DNA of 64,000 nt from Lycorma delicatula (Eukaryota; Arthropoda; Insecta; Hemiptera; Fulgoridae), in assembly GCF_047948215.1 (NCBI RefSeq), contig NC_134455.1, positions 164,778,575 to 164,842,574 of the forward strand. Direction: 5' to 3'. The translations under genes were made by a program, and so were the position numbers. Of this stretch, positions 21,185-34,887 are shown piece after piece. Within the stretch, counting starts at the first letter, position 1. Every line of letters begins with the position of its first letter. The notes below the pieces were generated by a model. The model was given only the letters and a program-made list of their open reading frames with translations, did no database searches and was not told the origin of the DNA.

Positions 21185-23524
21185 CAGTGATTCTCAAACA
21201 TGTTAGGCCACAACTCCCAAATAGTAAAAAAAATATATAATGAATATTTCGCGAACACCTTCCCACACCACAAACTCAATGAAAACTATTTAGCTATGTT
21301 GATAACGATGGGTATAAACATGCATGTATGAAGTTTATGTTAACACATGATCAATTTACAGGTTCCAACTTGATGTGTACCTGCTCCTTGTAATTTGGTC
21401 TGATATTCGCTCTGAGAGCGTCATGTTCGACAATGCATATGATACGTTTGAACATGTCGGGTTCTCAAGAGTATAAAAGAGGTGTAAGGGATTGCAAAAC
21501 GTCAGTTTAATTTTGAATGCGAAGTGTGCATCTGGTGTCTTTACTTAGAAGTTTTTAAAAGCGTAGCTTCGTTGAAAATAATAATAATTGAGGTATTAGT
21601 TTTTTAGAGAGCGGTCAAACGGGTAACTCTTTTTTAAAAATTAAATTCGTATGCAAAGTGGATAAATTTGTGAGAAAAGAAACAAACAATCTATATTTAG
21701 TGAAACAATTTGTAAAAAGACAAAATTGTACAATGACAGTTATTCAAATAATGGTTTTACCTCATGGAATGGAAAGCCACAATGCGTTGTTTGCTTTCAA
21801 GTCCTCTCCGATGAAAGCATGAAGCTATCAAAATTAATTCGACACTTGGAATCTAAACATCCACATCATAAAAGCAAACCCTTGGAATTTTTCGAAAGAA
21901 AATTACATACTTTGAGAGATCAAAAAGCTTCTGTTTGTAAATCAAGCCATACTAATAAAAGTACCTTTGAAGCATCTTATCTCGTAGCATTAAGAGTAGT
22001 TAAGATATACAAACCCCATACAATCGCAGAAAACCTCATATTGCTTGTTGCAATTGATATGATCAGTGTTTTAATACGCGTGGAAGAAGCAAAAAAATTG
22101 AAAAAATTTCGCTTTCTAAAGAACGACTCAGGATCAATGCGAATCGATGACATGGCTACCGATTTTCATGATCAGATAATTTAGCAAGTGAGTGCAAGTG
22201 AACTTTTTAGTAATAAATTTGACCAACCAACAGATGTGGCCAACATTTCTATTTATCATTTTGTGTTTCTGTCATTTTATGACATTTCTGTTTCATTTAT
22301 GTTTCTGTCATTTTATGTTTTTGAGATATGAATGCGACAGATCAATCAAAGAAAATATGTTTTTTTTTAAAAATCAATACTTGGTCATGCGACAGGACAA
22401 TATCTTTTTATTTTTTATGAAGTTACTAAAAACTGTAACATAGCAAAATGTATCTAACATTTGATAAAATGTATTGCAATATGGCGATGGTGCAAAGGCG
22501 ATAACAGTGGATATCTGAAAAAATTAAAAGATCGTCTTATACCAAGGACAGAATGGACGCACTGCTTCCTTCACAGATATGCTCTTGCCACAAAAAACAT
22601 GCCGGAAAATTTCAAACAAATTCTTTAAAAAGCTGTAAAAATGGTTAATTTTATTAAAAGTCAACCATTACAGAATAGGTTGTTGGCTAAACTAAGCGAT
22701 GAAATGGGCGAATAGATTAATAATTTTCTTCCAGAATAAATAAACGCCATTCTCATTGTTTTTACAGAATAATGAGTTGCTGTTGGCTTGCTTAGCTGAT
22801 GTTTTCGTATTTAACAGACTTGAATGTGAACTTGATAAAAACATTTTATTAAAGGCGGATAAAATTCATACTTTCATTAAGAAACTTGATATCTGGATTA
22901 TTTGCCTTCAGTGCTAAAGTTTTGATAGGTTTCCACTCACTTCCGATTATACTGGAAAACATTTTGATGAAGATGACACTATTATTCACCACAGTTTGGA
23001 TATCATGAAGATGCATTTGCGTGAACTAAAAATTCAGTTGGTAGAGTATTTCCCGGATGATAAAAATGATTTCTTGAAGAGGTGGGTACTGAATCCATTT
23101 AGTGAAAATGTTGTTGCTAAATTACCAGTTAAGATTCACTACTAGCTCATCGAAATGTCTGCCGTTAAAACGTTATAACTACAATTCACATCTGAAGATT
23201 TAGATACGTTTTGGCTTGCTCGTCGAAAGGGTGCTGTGGAAAGGGTTTTTCGTCTATGGATACGCTAAAAACTAAAAATAGGAATCGTCTTTTATCACTT
23301 GAAAAGATTTGTTTTTGTGTGTTTCTAACATAGATTCACTTACGGAGAAACATTTAAATTAAAAACAAATACAACCATCTCATTAATTTATTTTATTTAC
23401 ATGTGTACTTATAATTGTAAGTAAAATGTTTAAAATAAATGATTTTTTTCTCGTAAAATGAGTTCATTATTGATGACGTGTAAAGTTGTGGGTTAATTCC
23501 CGACCCACAGGTTGAGAATCACTG
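21185..23524 (+). mobile_element. hAT DNA transposon, complete ends, inactivated
   Basis: The left end CAGTGATTCTCAAACATG at 21185 is matched by the reverse complement of the right end, CAGTGATTCTCAACCTGT, at 23524. CAGTG and TTCTCAA ends are typical of hAT elements. The flanks TTCTGATC (21177-21184) and CCCTGATC (23525-23532) agree in six of eight positions, as an aged 8 bp target duplication would. The 2.34 kb between carries the transposase remnant. The length is normal for a simple hAT element. Confidence 0.88.
21726..23310 (+). pseudogene. hAT transposase remnant (BED finger, ZBED5/FAM200-like)
   Basis: The first 152 codons are open. They hold a BED-type zinc finger with C20-x2-C23 and H40-x4-H45 (CVVCFQVLSDESMKLSKLIR, then HLESKHP), followed by PLEFFERK. 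After a stop, later blocks in several frames follow the order of the ZBED5/FAM200-like transposases: LIPRTEWTHCFLHRYALATK, AVKMVNFIKSQPLQNRLLAK, FNRLECELDKNILLKADKIH-like text, and near the end WVLNPFSENVVAKLP and TSEDLDTFWLARR. There are many stops. In life the protein would bind and cut the element ends. Confidence 0.85.
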
Positions 23525-23532
23525 CCCTGATC
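23525..23532. repeat. Right target-site duplication of the hAT element
   Basis: CCCTGATC, six of eight bases identical to the left copy. Confidence 0.6.
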
Positions 23533-25114
23533 TAAAAAGGAAATATAAGAAAATGTTTCAACCTATAGATTTTCTATTTCTAAACGTTTACCTCTGATCT
23601 TACAACAACAATTCTTGTTCGATTTTGTTTAATATAAACATGATCAAAACTGCAGTATGCCAGTTGCTTTCCTTTTATTGTATGTAAATAGTCACACAAC
23701 AGGATCATTCATTCTAGTCTCCTCATTGTTGTAACGGCTGGATTTTCTTACTTCTCGGCATTCATTTAGTTACCATTTGAAAACGTACGTGATCAAAAAA
23801 TTTCAGTTTTTTTGGAGCTTTAAGTTTAAATATTTTAGCCCGAGGTGAAAAATATGTGAAAAATATATAGGTGAAATATATATTTTAGGAGGTAAATATG
23901 GTGACACTATTTGAAATAAACAAAATAAGAAGATTTCTTTTATATTTTTTAAAGTCTAATACCAGTAAAAGTAACAAAAATTTTAAATTATATCGTCAGT
24001 TTATTAATTAATAAATTGCATCGCTGGACTATCATTTGAAAACTTCAATAAACTCGATATTGTTTTGTTTGTCCAGTCATCTGTATTAAAAAAAAGATTT
24101 AATTGCTGTTGCTTACATGAAAATAAGAAAGTGCTCGTAGCTCATGAAATTTCGGTGGTACAGCTGGAATATTCGACTGCTACAATGAAAGTTCTAGGTT
24201 TGAATTCCTATTACGATCTGAAAATTTTAAATCGTCCCCTGTGAATCGCTAATGATATTACTGTTATTAGTGGTTGATGAGGCTTAACGACAAAAAAATA
24301 AATTAGATAATTTTGTCTTTTGGAAGTATTAATAGTAGTAATCTTTAGAAGACTGAAATATCTGATAATAATTGCCCAAAAATTAATAAATTTAAATAAA
24401 AAAACAAAAAGTACCGAAAAAAAATCATAAAAAAAGGAAAAAAAATAGAAACTTGTAAATAAACTAGTACAAATTATAGGATGCATATTACGAAAATCTC
24501 GTTCTTATTATTTATATTATATATGAAATGCAGTACAATCTTATCTTGTTTAATTTTTAAAGCAGAAAATCACTATATTTTTCAGAATTTTTTAAAGATA
24601 TTACTGATGAAAAATGAAATAGATAGATATCTACGAAAAATATTAAAAAGTAGTGATGAAAATAAGCATTGCATTCAACACTAGATCGCACTACCATGTT
24701 AATAAGTGTATTTGTGTGCATATGTACACGATAAATTATTACAAACAAAATCACTTGGCTTTATTATTTTTCGGGGCCAAGTTAGTTACAACGATTACTG
24801 TCATGATTTGTTGGTCATATCACTATCAATTGCCCCATCAGTAATCAATTGACTTCTGTACATTTTCCCCCCTTCTCTTTTCATCAGTCAATCACGACAT
24901 ATTTATGATCGATTGGAAAAATCAGAATTTAAATCTGTCATGAAAATGCAAGTAATTTTTTACTTACAATGTGATAAGGGTCAGGAAAGTACCTGTGCCT
25001 TCTTTAATATAAATTTATTTATGAAATACTTGCATACTCTACTTTATACATGAAGTCGCCTTAAATATGTCACAAGTTACAGTTAACATGCTTATTCGGG
25101 GGCGAGAGATAGAT
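23533..25114. other. AT-rich stretch without a supported gene
   Basis: 24140-24215 has a weak tRNA-like pattern (GGTGGTACAGCTGGAATATT, later AGGTTTGAATTCCT) that could be an old SINE head. The ORFs at 24211-24844 are mutual shadows without motifs. Confidence 0.35.
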
Positions 25115-25206
25115 TTTACATGAAAATGGTAAGCCTGACCGGGGTTAGAAACCATACTTTTTCAGATGAAAGGCAGAGACCGCTACCACTCCGCCGTGGA
25201 GGTCAG
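25115..25206 (-). repeat. tRNA-derived SINE, family 2, copy
   Basis: Minus strand: GACCTCCACGGCGGAGTGGT (A-box region), GCCTTTCATCTGAAAA, a worn B box, GGTCAGGCTTACCATTTTCA. This is the family 2 head order. Confidence 0.6.
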
Positions 25207-27797
25207 TTTTATATATATATATAAAATAATAATAATTTTAAAAAAACAAATAACAAATAAAACTGCACTGGAAGTATGAGAATTTAGAATTAACTAATTT
25301 CCTATTAAAATCTTAATGCTATTAAATATCACTTAAAATTTGAAAAAAATAATGAAACTAATTTGTTTAAACTGAAATAGATTTTATCGCATTCTGTTTT
25401 GTGATAAAAGTAGGAATAATTAGTTAATTATTAAAAAGTTTTTTATGCAGTATTTTTTGTTAGATGTGTAGAAGAACCTTTGGTATTAAACCAATGAAAA
25501 CTATCGAGAACTTTTAATACAAGTTAAGAAAAGTATATCAATTCTTATTAACTTTGTAGAAAGCTCAAACGCAGTCAAAATTACTAATAACTAGTAAAAC
25601 GAATTTCTAGTATTTAATCGATAAAACGAATTATATTATTAATATATATTTTAAACTGCTAACTAGTTTGTTGCCTTATCATTCTTTGCTGTTGTGAGCG
25701 CTTTCGTACAGTACATAGCATCATCAGACAGTAATATAGACTAGATTTTTCTAAATTGTCATAAGTTTTATAAAATATGACCGAAAGAGCATTTTAAAAT
25801 TCTTCACCTTTAAACCAGTTTTAAAGTTTTAAAAAATGCATTTAACTTTTTTTCTGATTAGAATTTGCTAAGAAAATCCTCATAACAACAAAGAAATGTA
25901 AGAGTGACATAATAATCGAATTAAATATTTGTTAGCCTGTTCCAGTGTAAGGATGCATTTTCTATAATGTTTAACAGATTCCTATTATTACGTGTTAAAA
26001 TATAAATGCAATGATAATTTACAATAAGTAAAACGTTAGCGCCCACTATGAAAACTATGTAATGTAATGATTAATAGGATAGAAATGATAGATTTTTATA
26101 TTCCGTCTTCATCACTTACCTGCAGTCCGAATAAATTTTTTTCAGTTCGCTAAGGAGCTGTAATCTTTTGAGAGTTTGGTGAATAGCGGCCCCAAGTACC
26201 TTACCTCTCTATGTTGTAACAAAACAAGGCGGTAAAAAAATTCTTTGGCATTCAGATATCTATCTCAAAATTGAATTCAGGGAATTATTCTCGAGGATGT
26301 AAACAACGAGAGAATGCCAGCTATTTTTGAAAATAACGTAATGGGCTTATAACCAATAGCTTTCGAACACATAAGTTTCTGAATTTCAGTTTAAGTGGCG
26401 TTACTGATATGGCTTCCTGGGCTTGTTGATGAAGAAATTTGAGAGTAGCTAATACGAGAGATAATATAAAATGCGAACCGAATTTGCAGTCGCGAATAGA
26501 TGTGTAAAAACCTACATTGACGATGATTTTGTTACTTGTAATTCGTTCCCTCCTGAAAAATTGAAGCTGGATTGTTTGTCTGAATAAACGTAACAAATGT
26601 ATAAACTGTACAAACGTAAACAATTTTCAAAAATCTTACAAATGCTCCAAGCGCGGAGAGTTGTCGGGTCATGGATATTTTGTACATGAAGAAGCATAAC
26701 ATTGTGCAAATTGTTAAGGTGACCACTCAGTTCAATCAAAAGATAATCCGATTAAATGGAGAAAACAGAACTTTACGGATTTAGATAAGTAAAAACTGTC
26801 TTTTCCTGCTGATCAATGTATTAAGATGTAATATTTGAAACATCTGTGTGTGGGTGTGTGTGATTCTTTGTGAATATTATTTAGGTGTATATATCCCCTC
26901 CATATATATCTTTCAAATGAACATATACACTCTTCATATGAAGAGTATATGAAAACGCGTGATAATTCTAATTTTCTTGTTTTTAAATTTAATATTTTTT
27001 TCTTGATCGATCGATATAAGATATACCTCTTAATTTAACTTTTAATAAGGGGGTCCCTTTACAATTCTGAATTTTTTTTGTTATCTCTAGTACTCGTACT
27101 TAAAAAAAACTTTATTTGTATTTAATTTCATTTAATTTTTTACCTTTTTCTAAAATTTTGTTTTGAGTTACGATTCAACTGTACTACGGAATTTTTCTAG
27201 CCGTGACGTTTGACCATAATGACCCACCCGGTTTCTGTCTCTATTATAAAAAAAATTATTCCCGCAAAAATGAGTAAACCAACATGTATTAAAATTTAAA
27301 TCTTAGAAAAATAATTATATCTAAATATTTAATTAAAAAGTGTTTATACGCTTAAACTTTAAAATGCTTAAAGTTATAACTTATTATCAAAGCTTTTATA
27401 AGAGTAGAGATAACATTTAAAACAAGATATAATTATTATTAATATTATCTATCACGACAAAATATACGGATTTATAAAAACAGTTTTAATATTACTATTA
27501 TTATTTAGTGTAACAAAAAATTGTACCTGGCTGTTCACATTCCGATTCTACGTGACAAAATGAACAAAACTTATTCTGATAAGTGGAATCAGAGAGAATG
27601 AATTATTACCCCCCCCCCCCAAAAAAAAAAATAAAAGTATATATATTATATGTATACCTATATACATAATATTTTTCTTGCATAACGTTGAAAAGTGTAA
27701 TCATTATCACAGAACTTTTTAAAATCTGGTAATTGTAAAAGTAAATATTTTAAGTTATGAAGAATGGTCTTTAAATATTAGGTTAACGAAGCAATTT
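25207..27797. other. AT-rich stretch without a supported gene
   Basis: 26321-26739 has overlapping ORFs in two frames of one strand with no motif or neighbour support. A poly(C)/poly(A) run lies at about 27609-27632. Confidence 0.4.
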
Positions 27798-28210
27798 TCA
27801 TAATGAAAACCTGTTTCTTTTTTTCTTATCTAGTGATAGAATCTCTGCGAGTAGTCCAGTTGACTCGCAGATCAAAGAAGGACTCTCAAGTTCCCTAACA
27901 ACTCTGGTACGCTCAGCTTCGTACCGGGGACAGACATACAGGACAAGGTCCACAGTGTCATCGACCCTACAGTCCGGACACAAGCCGGAGTCAACCAACC
28001 TTACCCTAGCCAAACTATCCCTAAAAGCACCATGTCCCGATAGAAATTGATTAATATGACGATTGGGGAAACCCAGCTAATCGCTTGCAACTCCCTATCA
28101 TTTGGAAAAATACCATGCGAGTAAGAACCAGTAAAAGAATCGTTCCACCTAGTTTACCAAGAGTCAAAACTGGGTAGAAACTCACTGTTATCGTTATTTA
28201 ATAAACTTTT
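27798..28210 (-). pseudogene. R1-like polymerase C-terminal fragment (same type as element B)
   Basis: Minus strand: LARVRLVDSGLCPDCRVDDT, then VDLVLYVCPRYEAERTRVVR. It matches the LARFRLVDSSQFPDC...YVCPQYEVERSRAV block of element B and keeps the full C-x2-C pair. Upstream to about 28210 weak traces of the ISxGHGAF region are visible in other frames. The RT core is absent. Confidence 0.75.
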
Positions 28211-30463
28211 AGAATTATCCTTAAACCTACTTGGCGTATGAGATTTGTATGCGGTAAAACGAATAACAGCAATATTGAGATAATTCAAAGATCCCAAAAT
28301 CGGTGAGGACCGTAACAGAGGCGCCGTGGTTTGTTAGAGAAATTCATGACTATCTAGAATTACCTTTTGGTTACGAAGAGATTCAGAAAATTAGCTCGCG
28401 GTACATAAATAAATTATCTCGTAGTAATTCTACTGGACAACAGCGATGACATCAGACGACTAAAACGTTTCCATGTGCTGGATCTTGGGGATATAACCAG
28501 AGGAATGAGTTGGTGAAAGAACCTAGGAGTGGGAACACAGGATGACTGCTGCTATGTTGTGAACATCACTTTGTTAGTCTACGAATTACAGCTATTTCTA
28601 TTTATCGAAGAATATTTGTTTTATTCATAGTGTTGTTTTCATATATTGGTACTGATAACTCTGTTTTTATCTTTTCTTCCTGTGATCTATTTTTAGAGCT
28701 GTAGTAGTAGTAGCCTTACTTGGACTACCTACATAAGTGATTTTCCTATATTTGAGGTACTGAACCTCTGTGTGACCTCTCCTCACGTGATTATCATGAG
28801 TTACATTTATTTATGGTCTCCTATGAGATAATTGTAAATGCTGACAGATAGAAAAAAAATTTTCAACATCATAATACAGATCAGTCAAGTACGTGTTCTT
28901 AAACGTAAAGTGCGATGGTCATTATGTGAACACAAAGGAAGAATCTCAACTAGCCGTTCGTTCAAACTTATTTCGTTGTCTTTCCAGTCAAGTTGTAAGA
29001 CTAACATGTAATAAATCTGACTTCCACTGTCAGATTCATTAGATTGTTTTTATTCAGCAGATTATATTGACTTTGAGTAATCAAAAATGTGCCAAATAAT
29101 ACATTTATAAGTGGTTAATCTATTAATCGATATGCGGTCTAAATAAGACCTCATGAGCTAAAATTTTGATTTGACTCAATAGAGAGAAGTAAAATATGGC
29201 GGAGTATATTGTTTTATAGAATTAAATTAGTTTAAAATCGTCTTATTTAATATATTAATTTCAGAATTTAACACATATTATGATTTATAATGTAGTTATA
29301 AATTTTTTTAATATACAAAATTTCTTGTAGCCTATTAACAGTAACAATCCTGGTATTGTTTGGAATATTTTTAACATTGACATCTTAAATAAAAATTCCA
29401 TCACGATGTGGCAGTATAATACTTACCTGACTAAAATTGGTAAATTATTTTGTGATATAAAATCACGAATTAGTTTACTTTAACAATATTATACAATGAT
29501 GAATAAATAAAATGCAGCGCGGGATTATTAATCTATTTTTTGTTTAAGAATACTGCACGCTGCTTCGTGTGACACAGTTTTCTAGATACAATTAGATTAT
29601 TCCATTCAACACGTGGTTCATAATAAACCTAATTCTTGGTGTTAAGTTGGTCAACTGTATATGATATAAAGAGATAACCATTTTATAAAGAGGTGGAATA
29701 CTTCCTCAATTACGCGTATTAACAAAAACAACTAAGTGCATGATACAGTTACGTGTAAATATTGATATAATTAAAACCATACTTAATATTCATAAATTAA
29801 CATTATTTGTTGCTCATTTCATTAATTTTGCGGTAAAGTACATTATTATGTCTCATCGGTGCATAATTAAAAAATTAAATATAACAATATAAAATTATTA
29901 ATTAGCAAGCAGGAATTGGAAAGTTTTAAATAATTTATTTATTTGTTTCAAATGTTATAATAATTTTGTTTCGGCATTATGAGAATACTCTCCCAATACA
30001 GCAGACAACTTGAGTTACTAGTACTACACACAACATTTTAACCGGCTTAAAATTCTGAATTCAAATGAATCAAAACTACATTCGTCTTTCTCAAAAATTT
30101 GTTTGTTTTCAAATTACAAAATCTAAAAATCTAAAATGCACGTATTATATAACCTTGCTGATAATTGTGCTCAGCGTTTCAAAGATGTTGAGTAAATTTA
30201 AGATAGAATTAGCATATTTTTACTGATTTCTAATAGTGGTATCCTTAATTTTCAACCTCGAAAATCGAAAGCAGAAGTTTATAATTAAATAACAAGGATT
30301 TATTTTTATTTTTTTATTTTTCTAGAATTTGTTGTTATATTTATCTTCTCTTCTCATTATTTTAATCGTTTGTTATTTATTAATTTTTATAGAGAAATTG
30401 ATGTTTTACTTTATGAAAATCGAATAAAAATAAATAAATAGTATTCTTTTAAACTATATACAG
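28211..30463. other. AT-rich stretch without a supported gene
   Basis: 28220-28560 is slightly GC-richer and may be further worn retrotransposon. Nothing else is recognised. Confidence 0.4.
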
Positions 30464-30812
30464 AGTGTATCACGAAGTTCACCCGGGACTTTCATAACTT
30501 ATTCTACCCGTGAAAATAATTGAAAAAGTACATTATAAATATAATCTTAAAATGAAATATAATCTAATCTAAAAAATATAGTCTTAAAATGCTTCGTTTG
30601 AGACTTAAGGGTAATGAAAAATTTCACTCGGATTTCAGCTACCCCGGTGAAATTAGGTCGTTAATTAAGGGGAAAAGTTAGTAATTTCTTACGGTTTATT
30701 ACCTGAAAATCGAATAAAATAGGTCCCAGAACAGTACCCGCAGTAGGTTTTGAGAAATCTAGGGTGAAAAACAGTAAACTGGCATAAAAACTTTGTTTGA
30801 CGTACAATAATT
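30464..30812 (+). repeat. Dispersed repeat family 3, longest copy
   Basis: It begins near ATACAGAGTGTATCACGAAG and TTCACCCGGGACTTTCATAA. It continues with ATGCTTCGTTTGAGACTTAA, ATTTCAGCTACCCCGGTGAA, TTTCTTACGGTTTATTACCT and AGGTCCCAGAACAGTACCCG. Other copies are at 780-1090 (+) and 59205-59350 (-). No ORF or inverted ends are seen. Confidence 0.6.
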
Positions 30813-32515
30813 TTGAAAATTGGTAATAAACACATAAAAGTTGTTTAGTTTTGAAGATAAAAGATATGTATATATTTATGTGTGCGTATATATAGGGTAA
30901 ATATTGTAATTTTATTTATAGTTTTGAAATTCTATTTTCAAAGTTCATCATTAGACACTTTGTTTTTTCGGTTGGTAAAAAATGGCATCCGAAAAATACA
31001 AATAGTTGAGGCAAATAATTTGATATCTATTTCATGAAAACTGATGCAGCCGTTTCGAACTTTGAATTCAAAAAATAAAATGACAAGATAGGAAAAAATA
31101 TCTTAACAGAGAACTCATCTGAGTGAAATACTAAAATTAAACAGTTGTTAAAAGCAAACATTACAATGGAAAGGTATACGTTTAGGATTAATTGAGCGAT
31201 TGAAGTTTTTGTATTTGTTATTATTTTATTAGAATAAAGTAATAACATAGGTTTATTCATTTTATGCAATTTATTAAAACTGGTGAACGGTGAACTTAGG
31301 TTAGGCTATGATGAATGACACGTAATATGTAGGCTAAAATAAGATAGGTGATCTAAAATGCGATTAAAAGTAATTATTCTAGACGATAAATTTTCAAAAT
31401 AGAAAACAACAAATTTGGATTTAATTTATAATGTAGATAAATCTGGAGGTGTGTAAATCATATAAGTTATGCGACTTCAAAGAAGATGGTGAGGAAAAAG
31501 TGTAGAATCTAATTATATATTTTTACGTGACTTATAAGACTCGTATTTATCATTATAATAAATAAATTAAGTGTTCTAGTTTTTATCTAACCTTGAAAAT
31601 CCAGAATATCTTTGAACATATTATCCAGTTAGAATGGATTTGCGTAACATGAATAATAACGGATCAGCATGCGTACGATATCGAATATGTCTATAGTCAT
31701 TTAGTGTGTTGTTCAGCGGTTCTTTACATCCCTATAAGAAAATGTAAAACTGTAAGAAAATATAAAACGCAAACATAAATCTGTTCCCGTTATGTTTTAT
31801 ATTCTTAAATGAGTTTGAAGATTTTATTATGACTTATTTGATAATGCGGTAAAAAATCAATTTAGGCTAGTCCTATTTATTCCCGGTTATTACTTTTTTG
31901 TTTTACATTTTTCATTTTCACTTCATTTCTGAAATTCTTTTTCAAAAATGTCAGGTTAAAGTATAGTAATATTCTTTGAGTAACTTGGTAAATTAGCATA
32001 AATTTATACCAGCGTGAAAGACTGGCATAAATTTAAAAAGTTTAAAAGAATCTGCCTAGATTAGAAAAAAATGAGTGGAGAAATTAAAAGTAGCAATTAT
32101 TATGATGGGAATAAAGAGTTATTTGAATTTTTTAACATTTCTACATTAAGTCCTACGGAGAAGAAAAATAAAATTATTATAAGTTTATTCATTTTATCGT
32201 AAGGGAACGTTATAGTATTAAAAAATAAAACATTTTATACACAAATATGAACTTAGATTAATGTTTAACATTAAATTTTTAAAAGATTATTGCTTTATAC
32301 ATCTTTAAAATGTGTTGTATTTTTAATTTATTTAAAAAAATAACAGTTCGAGAGTAACAGGTAATACTTCGAAAATGACCATAAATTATAAAGCATTAAA
32401 AAAAATGTAAAAGCGATATGACTTAACAAACTTGTAAAAAATTAAAGCCTTTTAAATTCTTTTTAAAAAATTAGACTTTCAAATTCTTTTTTAAGTTGGT
32501 GTTGAACAGTTTTTT
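30813..32515. other. AT-rich stretch without a supported gene
   Basis: The 80-codon ORF at 31027-31269 is low-complexity. No repeat is recognised. Confidence 0.4.
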
Positions 32516-32672
32516 TTTAGCTTCCGAGACGACCGTTAGGTATTGTTTAAAGAATGAGATGAAATGGCACTATTGCAGTGTATGAAAATGCCATGCGTGA
32601 CCGGATTTCGAACCCTGGAACTCCGGATGAAAGGCCGAAACGTTACACTCGCGCCAAGGAGCGGAGGCCGGC
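32516..32672 (-). repeat. tRNA-derived SINE, family 2, best-preserved minus copy
   Basis: Minus strand: GCCGGCCTCCGCTCCTTGGC, GCGAGTGTAACGTTTCGGCC, TTTCATCCGGAGTTCCAGGG, TTCGAAATCCGGTCACGC, ATGGCATTTTCATACACTGC. The B box GGGTTCGAAATCC is clear. The low-coordinate part (GCTTCCGAG..GATGAAATGG) matches the arms of the hairpin at 56064-56262. Confidence 0.7.
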
Positions 32673-34390
32673 ATACTAGCAGTTAAGAAAGAAAACATCA
32701 TAAATCTTTTTTTTTCCATAAGAAGAATTGAGATTCCTCTCAAAATTAAAAAAACATTTTTTTATATTTTAAAAAATTAAAAAGATTATTTATAAGAAAA
32801 TAGAGTTGATAAAATAAGTTAGTTTTAATTTCTTTTTTGTGATGTTTCTGAAAAAGAAAATATCAAAAAATTACGGGTTACAAGCGGAGCCTGCCTGAGC
32901 TTTAAAAATATGTTTTAGAGCAAATGTAAATTAAAATTTTTGTTCTTATATATGTATATTTGTACGGATGGTATCTGTAAACTGAAAACCTTTTCTATAC
33001 CGGCTTAGGAATGAAAAGTTACTTAAAAAATATATATACATGTACAAATATTTTTACATATTGATTGTCCTTTAAGCTTTCATGCGGAGGTCAGGCTTTC
33101 CGATGACAAAAGTTCTATTCAGATTGTGGTTCTTAAATTATAGCGCAATGAACAGAACAAGAAACAAAAATTCTAAAAATGATGTAATTATCTTATTATG
33201 TAATATGCTGTTACGTAATAGCCCTGAGTAAAAATACTTGTGTATTTTCCGTTCTAATTTTCCGCTAAATAATTACAAAACTATTAATGTATAATTATTC
33301 TTTTATTTTATTAAGCACTAATGCAAATGATAATACAGGAATAAAACCAGATAAAAAAAACTGCGGACGTTTTTGTAATCTATTCTCTGTTTCTACCATC
33401 AAAGGAAGTAAATAAAAAGTTAATGGCTTAGATCTATTGAATGCAGAGGCTTGGGTAGTGCAAATGCTAATAGCAATAGTTAATACTACCGATATTTAAA
33501 AGGATGCTAGTGAAGTACTACAACAAACATGAGGTCGATGGCCTCCAACAACATAGAACTGGGCCGTTTAGTCTGTAGGTGCCAAGGTCATGATTGCCAT
33601 GCGCTACTCAACTCATTCTGTTGTAAAGAAGACAAATTGAATCGTCTTATGTCAATGCAGCATGATACGAGTATTAAACATTAATTTAAAAAAAATAAAC
33701 CAAAGAAAATTAAAACGAGAACATTAGCCTAATTTTCGGTTTAGTGCTTGTATACTCGTATATACACCTCTTGAAACTTTTTAACCTACATCCCTTTTTC
33801 GATCAGGTACGTATTTTTTAGAGTAAAATATAAACGTAAAATTATTATTTTATGCTGTAATATTAATTTAACGGTTAATAGATACTATTCCACGGTAGAT
33901 TTTTACTCGTGCTGGTATTTTATATAGTTTATTGTAATAGCTAATGTTAATTTTAAATGCTAATTTTAATGTTTTTTTACTACTGCTATGCTGTATACGT
34001 ATTTTAACAAGGAAGATGAGGTAGTTAAAAAGAAACCAGATCATTAGCAAATCCGAAACTAACAGATTTAGAAGCCCTAACATCAACTGGCCGACAAATT
34101 GTATTACTGAATTTCTTTCGAAGATTTTATCTTCTGGATTCCTACGAAAGATTAGTTTCTTTACTGATTAGCTGTTACGGAGGCTGATGCTGTTTATTTC
34201 AGCTGTACGTTTAATCATTTGATCCACTCTCCAAAAGCAAATCATAATGTCATCTTAATCTCCAAAAACTCACCGTATTAATTATTCAGACTCTTATTAA
34301 AAGATTCATTAATTAATCATAATCCTATAAGCGTATAAAATCTAATATTTTTAATAATTATCATTTTATTTTTTTTAATAATTTCATTTA
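32673..34390. other. AT-rich stretch without a supported gene
   Basis: No motif-bearing ORF. The 72-codon ORF at 33868-34086 is not supported. Confidence 0.4.
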
Positions 34391-34661
34391 CAGTCGCATC
34401 AACAATTGAAGTCATTAGCGACTTATCAGTGTAAAGTAACTGTTCCGGTATGTGTGTAGCCTTGAACAAACTCAGGCCGACCATTCCTGAGACGTGTGGT
34501 TAATTGAACCCCAATCACCAAAGAGCACCGGTATCCACATTCTAGTATTATGATCCGTTTATAAGCAACTATCTTTATTAGAATTTGAACCTGAGAACAC
34601 GCGACTTCAAAATCAGCTGATTTACGACGATAATTTTACCACTAGCCCAACCCGGTGAGTT
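34391..34661 (-). repeat. tRNA-derived SINE, family 1, copy b
   Basis: Full-length type. The head at the high-coordinate end reads CACCGGGTTGGGCTAGTGGT on the minus strand, then AAATCAGCTGATTTTGAAGT and a B box AGGTTCAAATTC. The tail end is ATTAGCGACTTATCAG and CAGTCGCATCAACAATTGAA on the + strand, shared with the copy at 40911-41177. Confidence 0.8.
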
Positions 34662-34887
34662 AGTTTTTCTCATTTTTATTTTTTTATCATATTAATATGT
34701 TGATTTGGTTATATCTCAAATTCCTTTCTGATCCGATAATGGTTTTTGCTTTGTTTTTTATTGAGATTTGCACCGTAGTAGATTTCGAACACATTATGGT
34801 ATTAAAAATTTCATTATTGTACCGGTAATATATTTTTTTTATCGATGATTAGTTTAGTATAAGATCAAAGTTTGTGCCTAGGAATAT

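Noticed and set aside
26321..26739. Overlapping minus-strand ORFs of 64-100 codons
   Set aside because: Different frames of one strand are open at once, no motif, no splice context. Chance ORFs.
32566..32672. Possible genuine tRNA gene
   Set aside because: It has pol III-like boxes, but the flanking body is shared with other SINE family 2 copies and no acceptor stem pairs properly.
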